From Gonocerus acuteangulatus (lineage: Eukaryota > Arthropoda > Insecta > Hemiptera > Coreidae): DNA of 64,000 nucleotides. This document shows positions 21,606-31,018 of the stretch, one piece after another. Within the stretch, counting starts at the first letter, position 1. Every line of letters starts with the position of its first letter. The DNA is taken from contig OX328127.1 in the NCBI GenBank assembly GCA_946811695.1, positions 48,583,783 through 48,647,782 on the forward strand. The letters run 5' to 3'. Both the position numbers and the translations under genes were made by a program. The notes under the pieces were generated by a model. The model ran no database searches and was not told where the DNA came from. It saw only the letters and a program-made list of their open reading frames with translations.

Positions 21606-21791
21606 ATGTCTGAAAACCCCACAGAACAGTCTGGCGCTTCTAAGAAACCACCAAAATTATCTTTAGAAGATATTACTGAAGCTTCTGAGGCGTTTATGAA
21701 GGCGAATATTAGCGCCGAACGTTTTAATCCAAAGTTTACACATCCTACGGCAACGCAGAGCCAAAATTTCGTTGACAACGAAATAGCAGAG
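21606..21791 (+). CDS. Gene A, exon 1: small helical protein, unknown family
   Basis: ATG at 21606 opens a 62-codon exon that ends GCAGAG|GTTAGT, a good donor in phase 0. The peptide starts MSENPTEQSGASKKPPKL, has no signal peptide or membrane segment, and reads as a polar, partly helical region (SLEDITEASEAFMKAN). The frame meets a stop four codons past the donor, as expected for an intron. Exon 2 is placed at 25353-25568 after a 3561-bp intron filled with a SINE, a foldback element and a pogo-like relic. Spliced length is 133 residues. Gene B (29734-35352) has the same layout, similar exon lengths and phase, and a shared ACAAATTTGGGA motif before the start. The pairing by tandem paralogy is the main support for both genes. 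Confidence 0.65.
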
Positions 21792-21834
21792 GTTAGTCTA
21801 ATATAGGATTTATTTTTATTTTATTTACAGAGTC

Positions 21835-23215
21835 GGAGGCCTGGTGGCCGTGAGTGTTAAGGCGTAAGCACTTAACACTCCGTGTCAAGGGTCGTGGGTT
21901 CGATTCCCACTATGGTGGCTTTTCTTTAGAAAAAAGAAAAGACATCTGGGTAAAAATGCAGTTTCCAGCCCTCCAAACCGATTTCTTTCAAACTTTGCAC
22001 AATAACGTATTTTGATGCACTAAACACGAATACGATAAAAAAAAAACGTCGGATTTAACTAGGAAAGAAGTTATTAAGCACTTAAGTTCACTGTTGTGCA
22101 GGTTATGAGAGCTAATGTAAACAACTAAATTTGTCAATATACGCATGCGCGGGTATGGAAAAGTTCCTAATAAGGGAGTTTAATTGAAATTTACCATAAA
22201 TTATCGAAATTCATCAGCAGTTATTTATTTACAATTTTTTTTTTAAAATAATGAAACACTCTTCACATTTCTTGTTTCGTTCATGAAAAGTATTATATAT
22301 CAGAAATCCCTTAATAATTAGCTAATGCCTTTATAATTATCGTTCTAATTCGCGCCTACCGAAGTTCAATTGTTAACAAGTCAATTGTCTAAGAGAGATG
22401 TCTTGGAGGATTAGAAGAATGTGTAGGACGACTTTAAGGGCATACATGCTATGCGTTTCCGCTCGCTCAAAAAGATAACAAAACCCCAGTCAATCCAACT
22501 CGCTAAAATTAATAGAATTCTATTAATTTTAGCGAGTTGGATTGACTGGGGTTTTGTTATTTTCTTGAGCGAGCGGAGCGAGCGGAAACGCATAGCACGT
22601 ATGCCCTTAAGCGACAGGTGCCGAGGATGCCCTTAAAATTAACAATATCTTTGAAAAAATGGTTTCTGAACATTTCAAATGACAGTTCTCAGTTTCCCAA
22701 TGTTACATATCTGCGCATGCGCGAGTTTACAAATACGCGGATGACGCCTAGTTTTATAACCTTCCTAACTTTAGTGCTTAATATTATAGTCTATTAATTT
22801 TAGCGAGTTGGATTGACTGGGGTTTTATTATCTTTTTGAGCGAGCGTAGCGAGCGGAAACGCATAGCATGTATGCCTTAAAGTCGTCATTTATGCCTTAA
22901 AGTCATGTATGCCTTAAAGTCGTCACAAATTTAGTTGTTTACATTAGCTCTCATAACCTGCACAACAGTGAACTTAAATGCTTAATAACTTCTTTCCTAG
23001 TTAAATCCGACGTTTTTTTTTTTTTTATCGTATTCGTATTTAGTGCATCAAAATATGTTATTGTGCAAAGCTTGAAAGAAATCGGTTTGGAGGGCTGGAA
23101 ACTGCATTTTTACCGACATCTGCCCTATCCTGGCTAGAAAACGGTGGAAACCTATAGATAACCCGTCTTAAAATTCTTTCTTAATAATAATGGACGTTAA
23201 AATTAAAATAAAAAA
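21835..23215 (+). mobile_element. SINE-1 copy split by a foldback insertion
   Basis: The head (21835-21948) is the best preserved of the family: A-box region TGGCCGTGAGTG, B-box GGGTTCGATTCCC, then the TTTCTTTAGAAAAAAGAAAA block. The body resumes at 23115 with GACATCTGCCCTATCCTGG and the usual tail to about 23215. The intervening 1166 bp is a foldback element. It lies just inside the gene A intron. Confidence 0.85.
21949..23114. mobile_element. Foldback (long-TIR) element with 8-bp target duplication, copy 1
   Basis: Terminal inverted repeats of about 190 bp start GGTAAAAATGCAG and end CTGCATTTTTACC. GACATCTG is present on both sides (21941-21948 and 23115-23122), splitting a SINE-1 copy, so the ends are exact. 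The interior has an 86-bp perfect palindrome centred on GAATTC (22475-22560), with GAGCGAGCGGAGCGAGCGG blocks and a repeat of the right half at 22790-22870. Eight-base duplications occur with hAT- and P-type transposases among others; no transposase is encoded, so the class is open. Relatives: 28517-29271 and a fragment at 46976-47260. Confidence 0.85.
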
Positions 23216-23667
23216 GTTTATAGTGTTGTGGAGATATATTCCAACTATTGTTGCCTAGAATATATAAGAGCGGTAACCTTCACTGATAAAAGAACAACAA
23301 ATTAAAATAAATAAATATTGAATCGATTTGTTAGATAAAATAGGCAAAAGGTCGTTCAATGAAATAAATAAACACTTTATACTTACGAGAAATTTAATTA
23401 AAAATACGCTACCGGAAGTGGTTTCACGTAGTGGTTGATGCTACTTCAGGGCACTAAGACTAGTTAACTTAATTATACACGTCGACACAACAAGGACCAC
23501 GTCCAAACTAATATCATCTAAGTGGGGAGCATTAGCTATTCATAGTGAGTTATAACTTTCTATCAAGAAGTTTGGCGAAGGCACCAAGCATATCGAGCGT
23601 GATTAATAACTAAAGTAGTTTGAACAAATTCTTTCTGATTTACCGACCCCAAGTCGGTATTTTTCAA

Positions 23668-25217
23668 GGGGAAGGTGTTGTACCTTTGACCACTTTGCAA
23701 AATTGAATTTTTTTGGGCTTGAACATTAAAGCAAAATTCTTCTTTTTTTTTTATTTCATTGTAATTAGCATTCTATTGCTTATCATATTTAATTTTTTCA
23801 AAGTTCTGGCTTTACATGTAATATTTTTTATTAATTTTTTAAAAAATAATCGTACAGTGGTCAAAGGTACAACATGTAGTTGTACCTTTGACCATGGGGT
23901 GTTGTACCTCTGACCACGTAAAAACAACACAGCAGTGCAGAAAAAAAATTGTATTCAGTAATATTGTAATTAATTGTAAGTTTAATAAATACAGGACAAG
24001 GATGTAAGCATAATAAAAAAAGCTATTATTGATATTTTGTTATGCTTAATATGCTGAAAAATCCAGTCCAATTGATAAACGTTTTAATTGTCAAGCAGAT
24101 CCACGAGCAATGGTAGGGTACGGAAGTTTAGCCACAATGTCTTCAACATGAATATCATATTAATTTTCATCTTCTCTCGTAAACTTGTCACTTAAAGTTT
24201 GTTTTTTCAAATATTGGATCTAAGACATTGGACATTTAATACCACAAATCTCTGCTACTAAATATGCAATAGTCTTTTTACTTTTATTTTTAACAAGTAG
24301 GTATACAATTTTCTTTTTCCCAATCATATTTTTAAATTGTTACTGGTCATCGACATAACTCACGACATTTATCGTCACTTTCTCGGTCTCAGTATCAGAA
24401 TCTGAACTGTCGTTAGAATAATTTTCTTTTTATTGACCACTTATTTTTGGAAGGGGTTTATTTGTATGTGGTGTCTTACGTTATGGTGGTGCTTTCGTTT
24501 TTCTTCACCTTCAATAATTAGCTTTTCAGGAATATCTATCAGGATACGAGGTTTCCCTTTAGGCCGGCCGCTATTTGGCATTTTCCTTGCCTGAGCTTTT
24601 CGATGAGGCCTTAAAACTTCAAGTGGAACTATAAGGGGCAATAGGTTTGAACTGCTAAACTGAGAATTGATAAAGTCAGTTTGAACATATTTCATTTATT
24701 ATTTTTTAAATTCTTTGAACAATTAAAGCAACCAATATTAAGTATTTTTTAAAAATATGAAGCAGAAGAACATAAAAGTTGAAATATGAAAAAATTACTC
24801 AGGTGTATTGTACCTTTGACCTGGTCAATGGAACAACACCTAGTCGCGGTCAGAGGTACAACACTCTGGTAGTGCAAATTAAAAAGGATGCTAAAAATTT
24901 TAGGGTTAAAGATAAATCAATTTCAGAAGCTACACCATGTTTCTTATTGTAATAGCTACTTTGTCAAATGATTTCCATCTAAAAAGACAGAATACAAAAC
25001 ATATAATGAGGCAAAACGTCATCAATAAATAACTTGCATTTTTATTATAGAAATGGATAAGTATTTTTTGCAAGAATCCTCTTTGACTTGAATAATCCAA
25101 AGTAGGTTACACAAGCCCTGTAGTGAAAGAGCTATACACTAATTACATCAAAATTTATAAAATGTTGCTACAACATGTTGCTAGGTACAATATGGTCTGA
25201 GGTACAACACCTTTCCC
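23668..25217 (-). mobile_element. pogo-like DNA transposon relic with repeated end motif
   Basis: The ends are inverted copies of a motif with GGTGTTGTACCT and TGACCA or AGACCA (23668-23696, and complement at 25188-25217). The same motif recurs inside at about 23855-23925 and 24808-24866, in both orientations. The interior holds remnants of a pogo/Tigger-type transposase C-terminus on the minus strand (24090-24695). No clean TA duplication is seen. It lies in the gene A intron and ends about 135 bp before exon 2. Confidence 0.65.
24090..24695 (-). pseudogene. pogo-like transposase C-terminal remnant
   Basis: The minus strand from 24695 reads LPLIVPLEVLRPHRKA, then GRPKGKPRILIDIPEK, the Pro-rich basic segment that in pogo/Tigger-type transposases follows the DDE domain. 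Further down, GKKKIVYLLVKNK and HVEDIVAKLPYP correspond to the small C-terminal domain often found in these proteins. Stops and frame changes between the pieces, and the absence of the catalytic DDE region, make it a non-functional remnant. Family assignment is from recalled motif patterns. Confidence 0.6.
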
Positions 25218-25218
25218 T

Positions 25219-25300
25219 ATATATATATATATATATAGGGAAAGGTATTCATATTTGGATTGTCTTCCCTATGGAGTGAGGGAGAAAAAGCGCTAAAAAT
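25219..25300 (+). mobile_element. Helentron-like 3'-end fragment beside gene A exon 2
   Basis: A short TA run is followed by TTCCCTATGGAGTGAGGGA and AAGCGCTAAAAA, matching the hairpin and terminal repeat of the Helentron-like family in reduced form. Confidence 0.45.
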
Positions 25301-25352
25301 ATACGTTCACTCAACTACTTTCAATCTAATATATATTCTAAATATTTTGCAG

Positions 25353-25568
25353 CTCATGACGATGATGGCAGGAATTTCGAGCACTTTGGTGGATCTGAAG
25401 ACTGCACGAATCGGCAGTAGCATAAAGAGGGAATTGATACATCATATGGAGAGCGTCCAACAATTTTTGGAAAATCGGATCCAAGATTTAGTTGTCCAAA
25501 TCACACAACGACTAGATGCCTTCAGTGAGATGATTGCAGCGAGTAACCCTCAAATAAAACCAGATTAG
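25353..25568 (+). CDS. Gene A, exon 2: coiled-coil-like C-terminal half
   Basis: Acceptor ATATTTTGCAG precedes CTC ATG ACG, keeping phase 0 with exon 1. Seventy-one codons run to TAG (25566-25568). The peptide is a single amphipathic helical region, with the motif ENRIQDLVVQITQRLDAFSE that closely matches gene B exon 2 (ERIQDLVREIAKRLEAISE); about 25 of the first 60 aligned residues agree by hand count, with no gap. No cysteine is present. Function is unknown; such proteins could pack as helical bundles. No canonical AATAAA follows within 100 bp, only AATAAG and AATAAT variants. Confidence 0.68.
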   Translation, partial: LMTMMAGISSTLVDLKTARIGSSIKRELIHHMESVQQFLENRIQDLVVQITQRLDAFSEMIAASNPQIKPD

Positions 25569-25834
25569 GGTATTAATTTATGTTCATTTTTTTATTGGGG
25601 AAAATATGTGTAAAAGCTATGTGATAGGACATATGAATAAGACATGGTTTAATAATAAGACAAAAAAAAAAAATTATGAAGTACTGTAGTTACATTTGGA
25701 GCCTTAAAACTGTAAAATAACAAGGTTTAATGAATGATTTTGCTTTCTTTCCAACTTCAGTTGGAGGGTTGTTTATCATGAGTTTTTTCCAGGTGTCGCT
25801 ATAAAGAAGGCCATTTTACATTTTTTGGGTCAAC

Positions 25835-26290
25835 CTATCCCTTAATTAACTTCCACTTCATTCCCAGAGATTTCATGCTTCCTAAATGTAGAGGGTTTCC
25901 TGTAAGTAGTGAATCTGTTGTCCGCTAGGGGGCCGAGAGAAAAATTCGCTAGAAACCATTTATCCAGAAAAACAGAAGTGCGTCGTTGGACGTCCAGAAA
26001 GTTTCTAGTTCTATCAATGCGTTTGGTGAATTAGATCACTGCTTTCGTAAAGGGAATTGTGTCTATTTTATGATGGCATAATTAGACTTTAATTATCTTG
26101 AACAGTTCTTTAACAATCCTTTCTTATTCAATAAAAAAATATGTCTACGTTAAATAAACATAAAATTGGACATAACTGCTTTTCCTTTCGGAAACGGGCT
26201 ATACTTGAAATAAACTTTTTTATTGGGAATGATGCATTGAGTCACGTTCCAGAGTTTAGCCACTTAGACCTAAATCACCTTGTATATTAT
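25835..26290 (+). mobile_element. Single diverged arm of a mariner-like palindromic element
   Basis: Matches 54760-55197 in order (GGACGTCCAGAAAGT, TTATGATGGCATAAT, TTAGCCACTTAGACCT), ending in a decayed AATCACCTTGTAT end. The opposite arm is absent. Confidence 0.7.
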
Positions 26291-26826
26291 AAATACATAC
26301 ACCTACCTGCGTACTCATAAGTACATATATCTTTCACGATTAGTTGAACATTAAATTTTGTTGTAAATTTATAATGAAATGAATTTAAAACAACAAATAA
26401 ATATGTATAATGAAAATTATAATTTTGTCCTATGCTACGAAATATCAGTAGCAGCATAAGAGTCTAGAAATCATGTTGTATAGCTTTGTGTGGTTTAGAT
26501 GTTGAAAAATAGTGTTTAACAATTGGCTACCCTCTTGCAAAAGTTCATTAATGTTGTGAGGTATTTAAGAAATCACGACTTGTACACTCTGTCAATATGT
26601 GTTTAACTGTTAGAGATACGTTACACTGTCTGCAAGAAGGTTACAAATAATAATAATAATAAATAAACATTTTATTGTAGATAAAATTTCTTCATAATAA
26701 TAATAATAACCCGAAGTAAATTAAGTCACCGGGAAACAGAGGAAACCCTCCCCGATAATAATCAAATCAGTAATTATTCTTCTCAAAAGTTTTGTGTAAT
26801 ATATGTAAATAATAATAACAAATAAA

Positions 26827-26885
26827 CAGGGTCTCCCGTGGTCAAGTGGCTAACGCTTTAGGTCGTCATGTGGGAAATGGTGGAC
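26827..26885 (+). mobile_element. SINE-2 head fragment
   Basis: TCCCGTGGTCAAGTGGCTAA gives a tRNA-like A-box region and CATGTGGGAAATGGTGGA the following part; it is cut off by the Helentron-like element starting at 26902. Confidence 0.5.
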
Positions 26886-28442
26886 AATACTAGCACAAAA
26901 AAGTCCGTCTCGCAGGACTGCATCATCTTAGCGCGGTTCCGTTCATATCCCTAGTCTAATTTGGAAAGATTAAAATAGAAGCAGTTATTATTTTGGTTCC
27001 ACCAGTCTTTTTTTTTTAATTAATTATTATAATGGCGTGTCAACCCTTAAGGTCACTAACGCCATTCCTGTGAGTAGTAAAGTCTTGAAAGGTCATGATT
27101 TACAATCTTACCTGGAAGGGTCTGCTACACTAGAAACGAACCCGCTAGTGACAAGGTCTTGGAATCTTGGAAATCCATATCTCTAACATTAAATTGTTTT
27201 TCCTATTTTTTTTAACTTGTTTTATTTTCAAATACATTATCCAACAATAAGCAATTAAAAAATAACAAGGAATAAAAAACAGACAAAAAGAACAGTTCGA
27301 ATAAGCGAAATCAATTACTTTAATGTTTTAAGCTCTTATTTCTCCGATTGACATCGCCTGATCAAAACTTTCATTAGAACCTGTTTTGTAGAGCATTTAA
27401 TAAGCTTTCTAATGGTATTCTTCCGTTTACCAAGATTCTCAACCTTTTTCGAGATATTAAGGAAAGTATACAAAGTTACCAAAACTTTTTATGTCTGTTA
27501 ATAAAATATTTTATTCTAACCCTTCCTAAACTCCAAACGTAACAAAAATTTCAACATATTAGTGTTGATGTAACTCAAACATGCAGAAAATGTTTCAACT
27601 GTATCCCATAATTCTAAGTACCAATATCAAAGACAAAGAACCCTCCCTAGGAAGGACGCTAGGCAGTTGAAAAGCTATATATCTTGGAAATCCATATCTC
27701 TAACATTAAATTGTTTTTCTTATTTTTCTTAACCTGTTTTATTTTCAAATACATTATCCAACAACAAGCAATTAAAAAATAACCAGGAATAAAAAACAGA
27801 CAAAAAGAACAGTTCGAATAAGCGAAATCAATTACTTTAAAGTTTTAAGCTCTTATTTCTCCGATTGACATCGCCTAATCAAAACTTTCATTAGAACCTT
27901 TTTTTTAGAGCATTTAATAAGCTTTCTAATGGTATTCTTCCGTTTACCAAGATTTTCAACCTTTTTCGAGATATTAAGGAAAGTAAACAAAGTTACTAAA
28001 ACTTTTTATTTCTGTTAATAAAATATTTTATTCTAACCCTTCCTTAACTCCAAACGTAACCAAAATTTCAACATATTAGTTTTGATGAAAGTAGAACATG
28101 CAGAAAATGTTTCAACTGAATCCCATGATTCTAAGTACCCAAACCAAAAACGGTATTCAAAAAATATTTTTCCAATTTTCTCGAAAACGGTTAAAGCTAT
28201 CGCCTTGAAAATGGTTTCATTCGTTTTCCTAGCCCAGGAATCATATAAAACGAGTACTTAGAAGCTTATGAACTCAAAAACGTAAGCGTTACGATTTTTT
28301 TTGCGCGAATTTCGCCCCAAACGCCATCTTCCAGTAGGCGGATTTTGCTGGTTAACGAACTTGACCTTTCAAATTGGACGAAGGATTTTTGTACCAAATT
28401 TCATCAAAATCGGACCATTCGTCTTCTATCTAGAGAGCGAAC

Positions 28443-28451
28443 AGACAAATA

Positions 28452-28516
<65 letters not shown>
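28443..28516. repeat. TA microsatellite core, left half
   Basis: Continues on the other side of the foldback insertion at 29272-29388, so the two were one array. Confidence 0.9.
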
Positions 28517-28518
<2 letters not shown>

Positions 28519-29269
28519 TAAACCTGAAGGAGATTATCCTCAACACCGATTTTCTTAAAACTTTCCACTATAACGTATTTTGATGCACTAAACACGAATC
28601 CGTTGAAAAAAATTGTCGTTCTCAATCAGGAAAGAAGTTATTTAAAAAAAAAAGTTCACTGTTATGAAGGTTGGACGACTTCTGCCTTGGACGACTTCTG
28701 CGCATAGAATTCTTTTTATTTCTGCGAGTTGGATTGACTAGGGGTTTTGATGTTTTCTTGAGCGAGCGGAGCGTAGCGGAGCGAGCGGAAACGCATAGCA
28801 GATCTGCCCAAAAGCGACTGTTAACGACCAACTCAGCTACCACAGGTGAGTTTAAATTTAAATTCCACTTCGACCTTAAGGACTATTGCGCATGCGCGTG
28901 TTTACATATCAGCTGTTTACCCCGTCCTTTAGAACCCGCATATACTATATGCATATAAGTCGCTTTTGGGCAGATCTGCTATGCGTTTCCGCTCGCTCCG
29001 CTACGCTCCGCTCGCTCAAGAAAACATCAAAACCCCTAGTCAATCCAACTCGCAGAAATAAAAAGAATTCTATGCGCAGAAGTCGTCCAAGGCCATAACC
29101 TTATGCGATTGTTTGTAACCACCATAACAGTGAACTTTTTTTTTAAATAACTTCTTTCCTGATTGAGAACGACAATTTTTTTCAACGGATTCGTGTTTAG
29201 TGCATCAAAATACGTTATAGTGCAAAGTTTAAAGAAAATCGGTGTTGAGGATAATCTCCTTCAGGTTTA

Positions 29270-29271
<2 letters not shown>
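28517..29271. mobile_element. Foldback element, copy 2
   Basis: Terminal repeats of about 160 bp begin GGTAAACCTGAAGG and mirror at 29271. The sub-terminal GCATCAAAATACGTTATA and the central GAGCGAGCGGAGCGTAGCGG blocks match the foldback at 21949-23114. It sits in TA repeats, so the target duplication cannot be read. Confidence 0.8.
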
Positions 29272-29334
<63 letters not shown>

Positions 29335-29335
29335 A

Positions 29336-29366
<31 letters not shown>

Positions 29367-29388
29367 TATACATATATATATACAAATT
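29272..29388. repeat. TA microsatellite core, right half
   Basis: Mostly TA with a few CAAATA and AAATAA interruptions. Confidence 0.9.
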
Positions 29389-29733
29389 TGAACCACCGTT
29401 ATTTTCGGTCTCTAGGGGTTCTGAAACGCGAAATTTTCTAGTCGGCACTTCCGGATTGTTTCATTGTATCAACCCTATAAGCGGGGTTCCTCCCTATGGG
29501 GGAGGGAGGAACCGCGCTAAAAACGCCGTTTCTGCCCAGAAGTTCACACAAAATTATTTCTAGATTACTCTACTAATTTTTTTCAAACGAAATGGTTGAG
29601 TTGTAATACATCTTGAAATCATGTGTCAATGGAACAGGTTAAAATTTCAAGAAAATAATTACAGGTTAAAAATAACTACTTATAGAAAATAATGTAAACA
29701 AATTTGGGAATCATAATATTCTGCTAACTTGGA

Positions 29734-29925
29734 ATGTCAGAAAGCCACAGAGAAGAGTTTGACAACGCGTTGAGAAAAGTAAAATCAGGTATAGAGGACT
29801 TAAACAGAGCTTCCGGATCAATTGTAAAAGAAACATTGTCTGGAGCTAGTCAAGCAGCTGATACTTGGTTTAAAGAATCCATACCCGCTGGCGCAGCTCT
29901 TCTTAGTAACGCCAAAATACAAGAG
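29734..29925 (+). CDS. Gene B, exon 1: small helical protein, paralogue of gene A
   Basis: ATG at 29734 opens 64 codons that end ATACAAGAG|GTTTGT, a phase-0 donor like that of gene A. The peptide (MSESHREEFDNALRKVKSGI at its start) is polar and helix-forming, with Ala/Ser-rich SGASQAADTWFKE in the middle; it has no signal peptide or membrane segment. The frame stops 15 codons into the intron. Exon 2 lies at 35134-35352 after a 5208-bp intron that contains two SINE-1 copies in inverted orientation and a nearly complete antisense non-LTR element. Spliced product: 136 residues. The Helentron-like 3' hairpin ends about 210 bp upstream and may have altered the promoter. Confidence 0.68.
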
Positions 29926-29989
29926 GTTTGTAGAATATATCTCTTATATTTCATTTCGCTACTTAATTACTAAATAAAACATTATAATT

Positions 29990-30186
29990 TTAATTTATTT
30001 AAATTTTAACGTCCATTATTATTAACTGAGAATTTTGGGACGGGTTCTCTACAGGTTAACACCTTTTTCTAGGCAGGATAGGGCTGATGCCTTTTCTTTT
30101 TTCTAAAGACAAAGTGGGAGTTGAACCTTTGGCACAGAGTGTTGTTAAGTGCTCACGCTTTAACACTCATGGCCACCGAGCCTCCT
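29990..30186 (-). mobile_element. SINE-1 copy, left half of an inverted SINE pair
   Basis: Full-length family member on the minus strand, with tail blocks at 30000-30075 and head GGAGGCTCGGTGGCCATGAG at the right end. The B-box stretch (AGGTTCAACTCCCAC) is altered. Confidence 0.82.
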
Positions 30187-30226
30187 CATTTTAATTTACA
30201 CTTTGTTAGAAATAAAAATGAAAAAA

Positions 30227-30410
30227 GGAGGCTCGGTGACCGTGAGTGCTAGGCGTGGTTTCGATTCCCACTAGGGGTAGTGGCTTTTCTTTCTAAAAAA
30301 GAGAAGGCATCATCCCTATCCTGGCTAGAAAAGGGCGGTAACCTATAGCTAACCTGTCCTAAAATTATAAATGGACTGGTTAATAAATGGACGTTAAAAT
30401 TTAAATAAAA
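30227..30410 (+). mobile_element. SINE-1 copy, right half of an inverted SINE pair
   Basis: Head GGAGGCTCGGTGACCGTGAG, B-box GGTTTCGATTCCCAC, then body and tail in family order to TTAAAATTTAAATAAAATAA. The non-LTR element is inserted at its tail. Confidence 0.82.
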
Positions 30411-30414
30411 TAAA

Positions 30415-30426
30415 AACAGAGAGTTT
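30415..30426. repeat. Target duplication of the non-LTR element, left copy
   Basis: AACAGAGAGTTT; identical to 33944-33955. The last three T may belong to the poly(A) tail. Confidence 0.85.
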
Positions 30427-30718
30427 TTTTTTTTTTTTTTATTTATTTATTTGTTTAATGTGTCGTCAACCACTATGGGGTCATTAAACACAAGATTATA
30501 GATGTTTATTTGTTTAATTGATTCTATTGGCGTTCCGCGAAATTAACCAGAAAGAGTGGGGGAATGGAATTATAATTTTATTTGAAGGTTATTATTTCGG
30601 ATGATTTTAATTTTAATGTTTCCTTGTTTACGATATTTTTGAGGTGATTTAAATATTTAGATTATGATATTTGTTATGGTGTCATATTTGATTATGTATT
30701 TATGTTTAATTTATATTT

Positions 30719-31018
30719 TTAGATATTATTTATTAGTTCACTTGATGTTAAAAATTCGAATAGCTTATTGATCTGTTTGTGATGATCCGCTAATATTTCA
30801 TCAATTCTATCAGATAGCTGGGCTTCTCTTCTGTGTTTCTCATAGATTTTACAATTAATTAACGGGTGGTGAACGGTGATGATTTGGTTACATTTTTCAC
30901 AAATTGGAGGGGCGCCTCGGGACATTAGATATGAGTGGGATAATCTTGTATGGCCGATCCTAAGGCGAGTCAGGATGCGTTCTTCTTTTTTAGTTGGCCG
31001 AATTGATGTTTGCCAAGG
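30719..31018 (-). pseudogene. C-terminal part of the non-LTR polyprotein, out of frame
   Basis: After the frame change near 31005-31020 a second minus-strand frame continues the protein: a segment with ILTRLRIGHTRLSHSYL, then CEKCNQ and HPLINC forming a CCHC motif, ending at TAA (30719-30721). In the I and Jockey groups this follows RNase H. Without frameshift repair it cannot be made as one protein with the RT. Confidence 0.8.

Larger units (their letters stand above)
26902..29520 (+). mobile_element. Helentron-associated (INE-like) element, copy 2, interrupted
   Basis: Same family as 2586-4391 but on the plus strand: start AGTCCGTCTCGCAGG, sub-terminal TTAGCGCGGTTCC, duplicated internal block (about 27000-27690 and 27690-28290), TA core, and the terminal hairpin with final GGAACCGCGCTAA (29508-29520). 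The TA core is split by a foldback element (28517-29271). Lacks the SINE-2 insert seen in copy 1. Confidence 0.62.
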
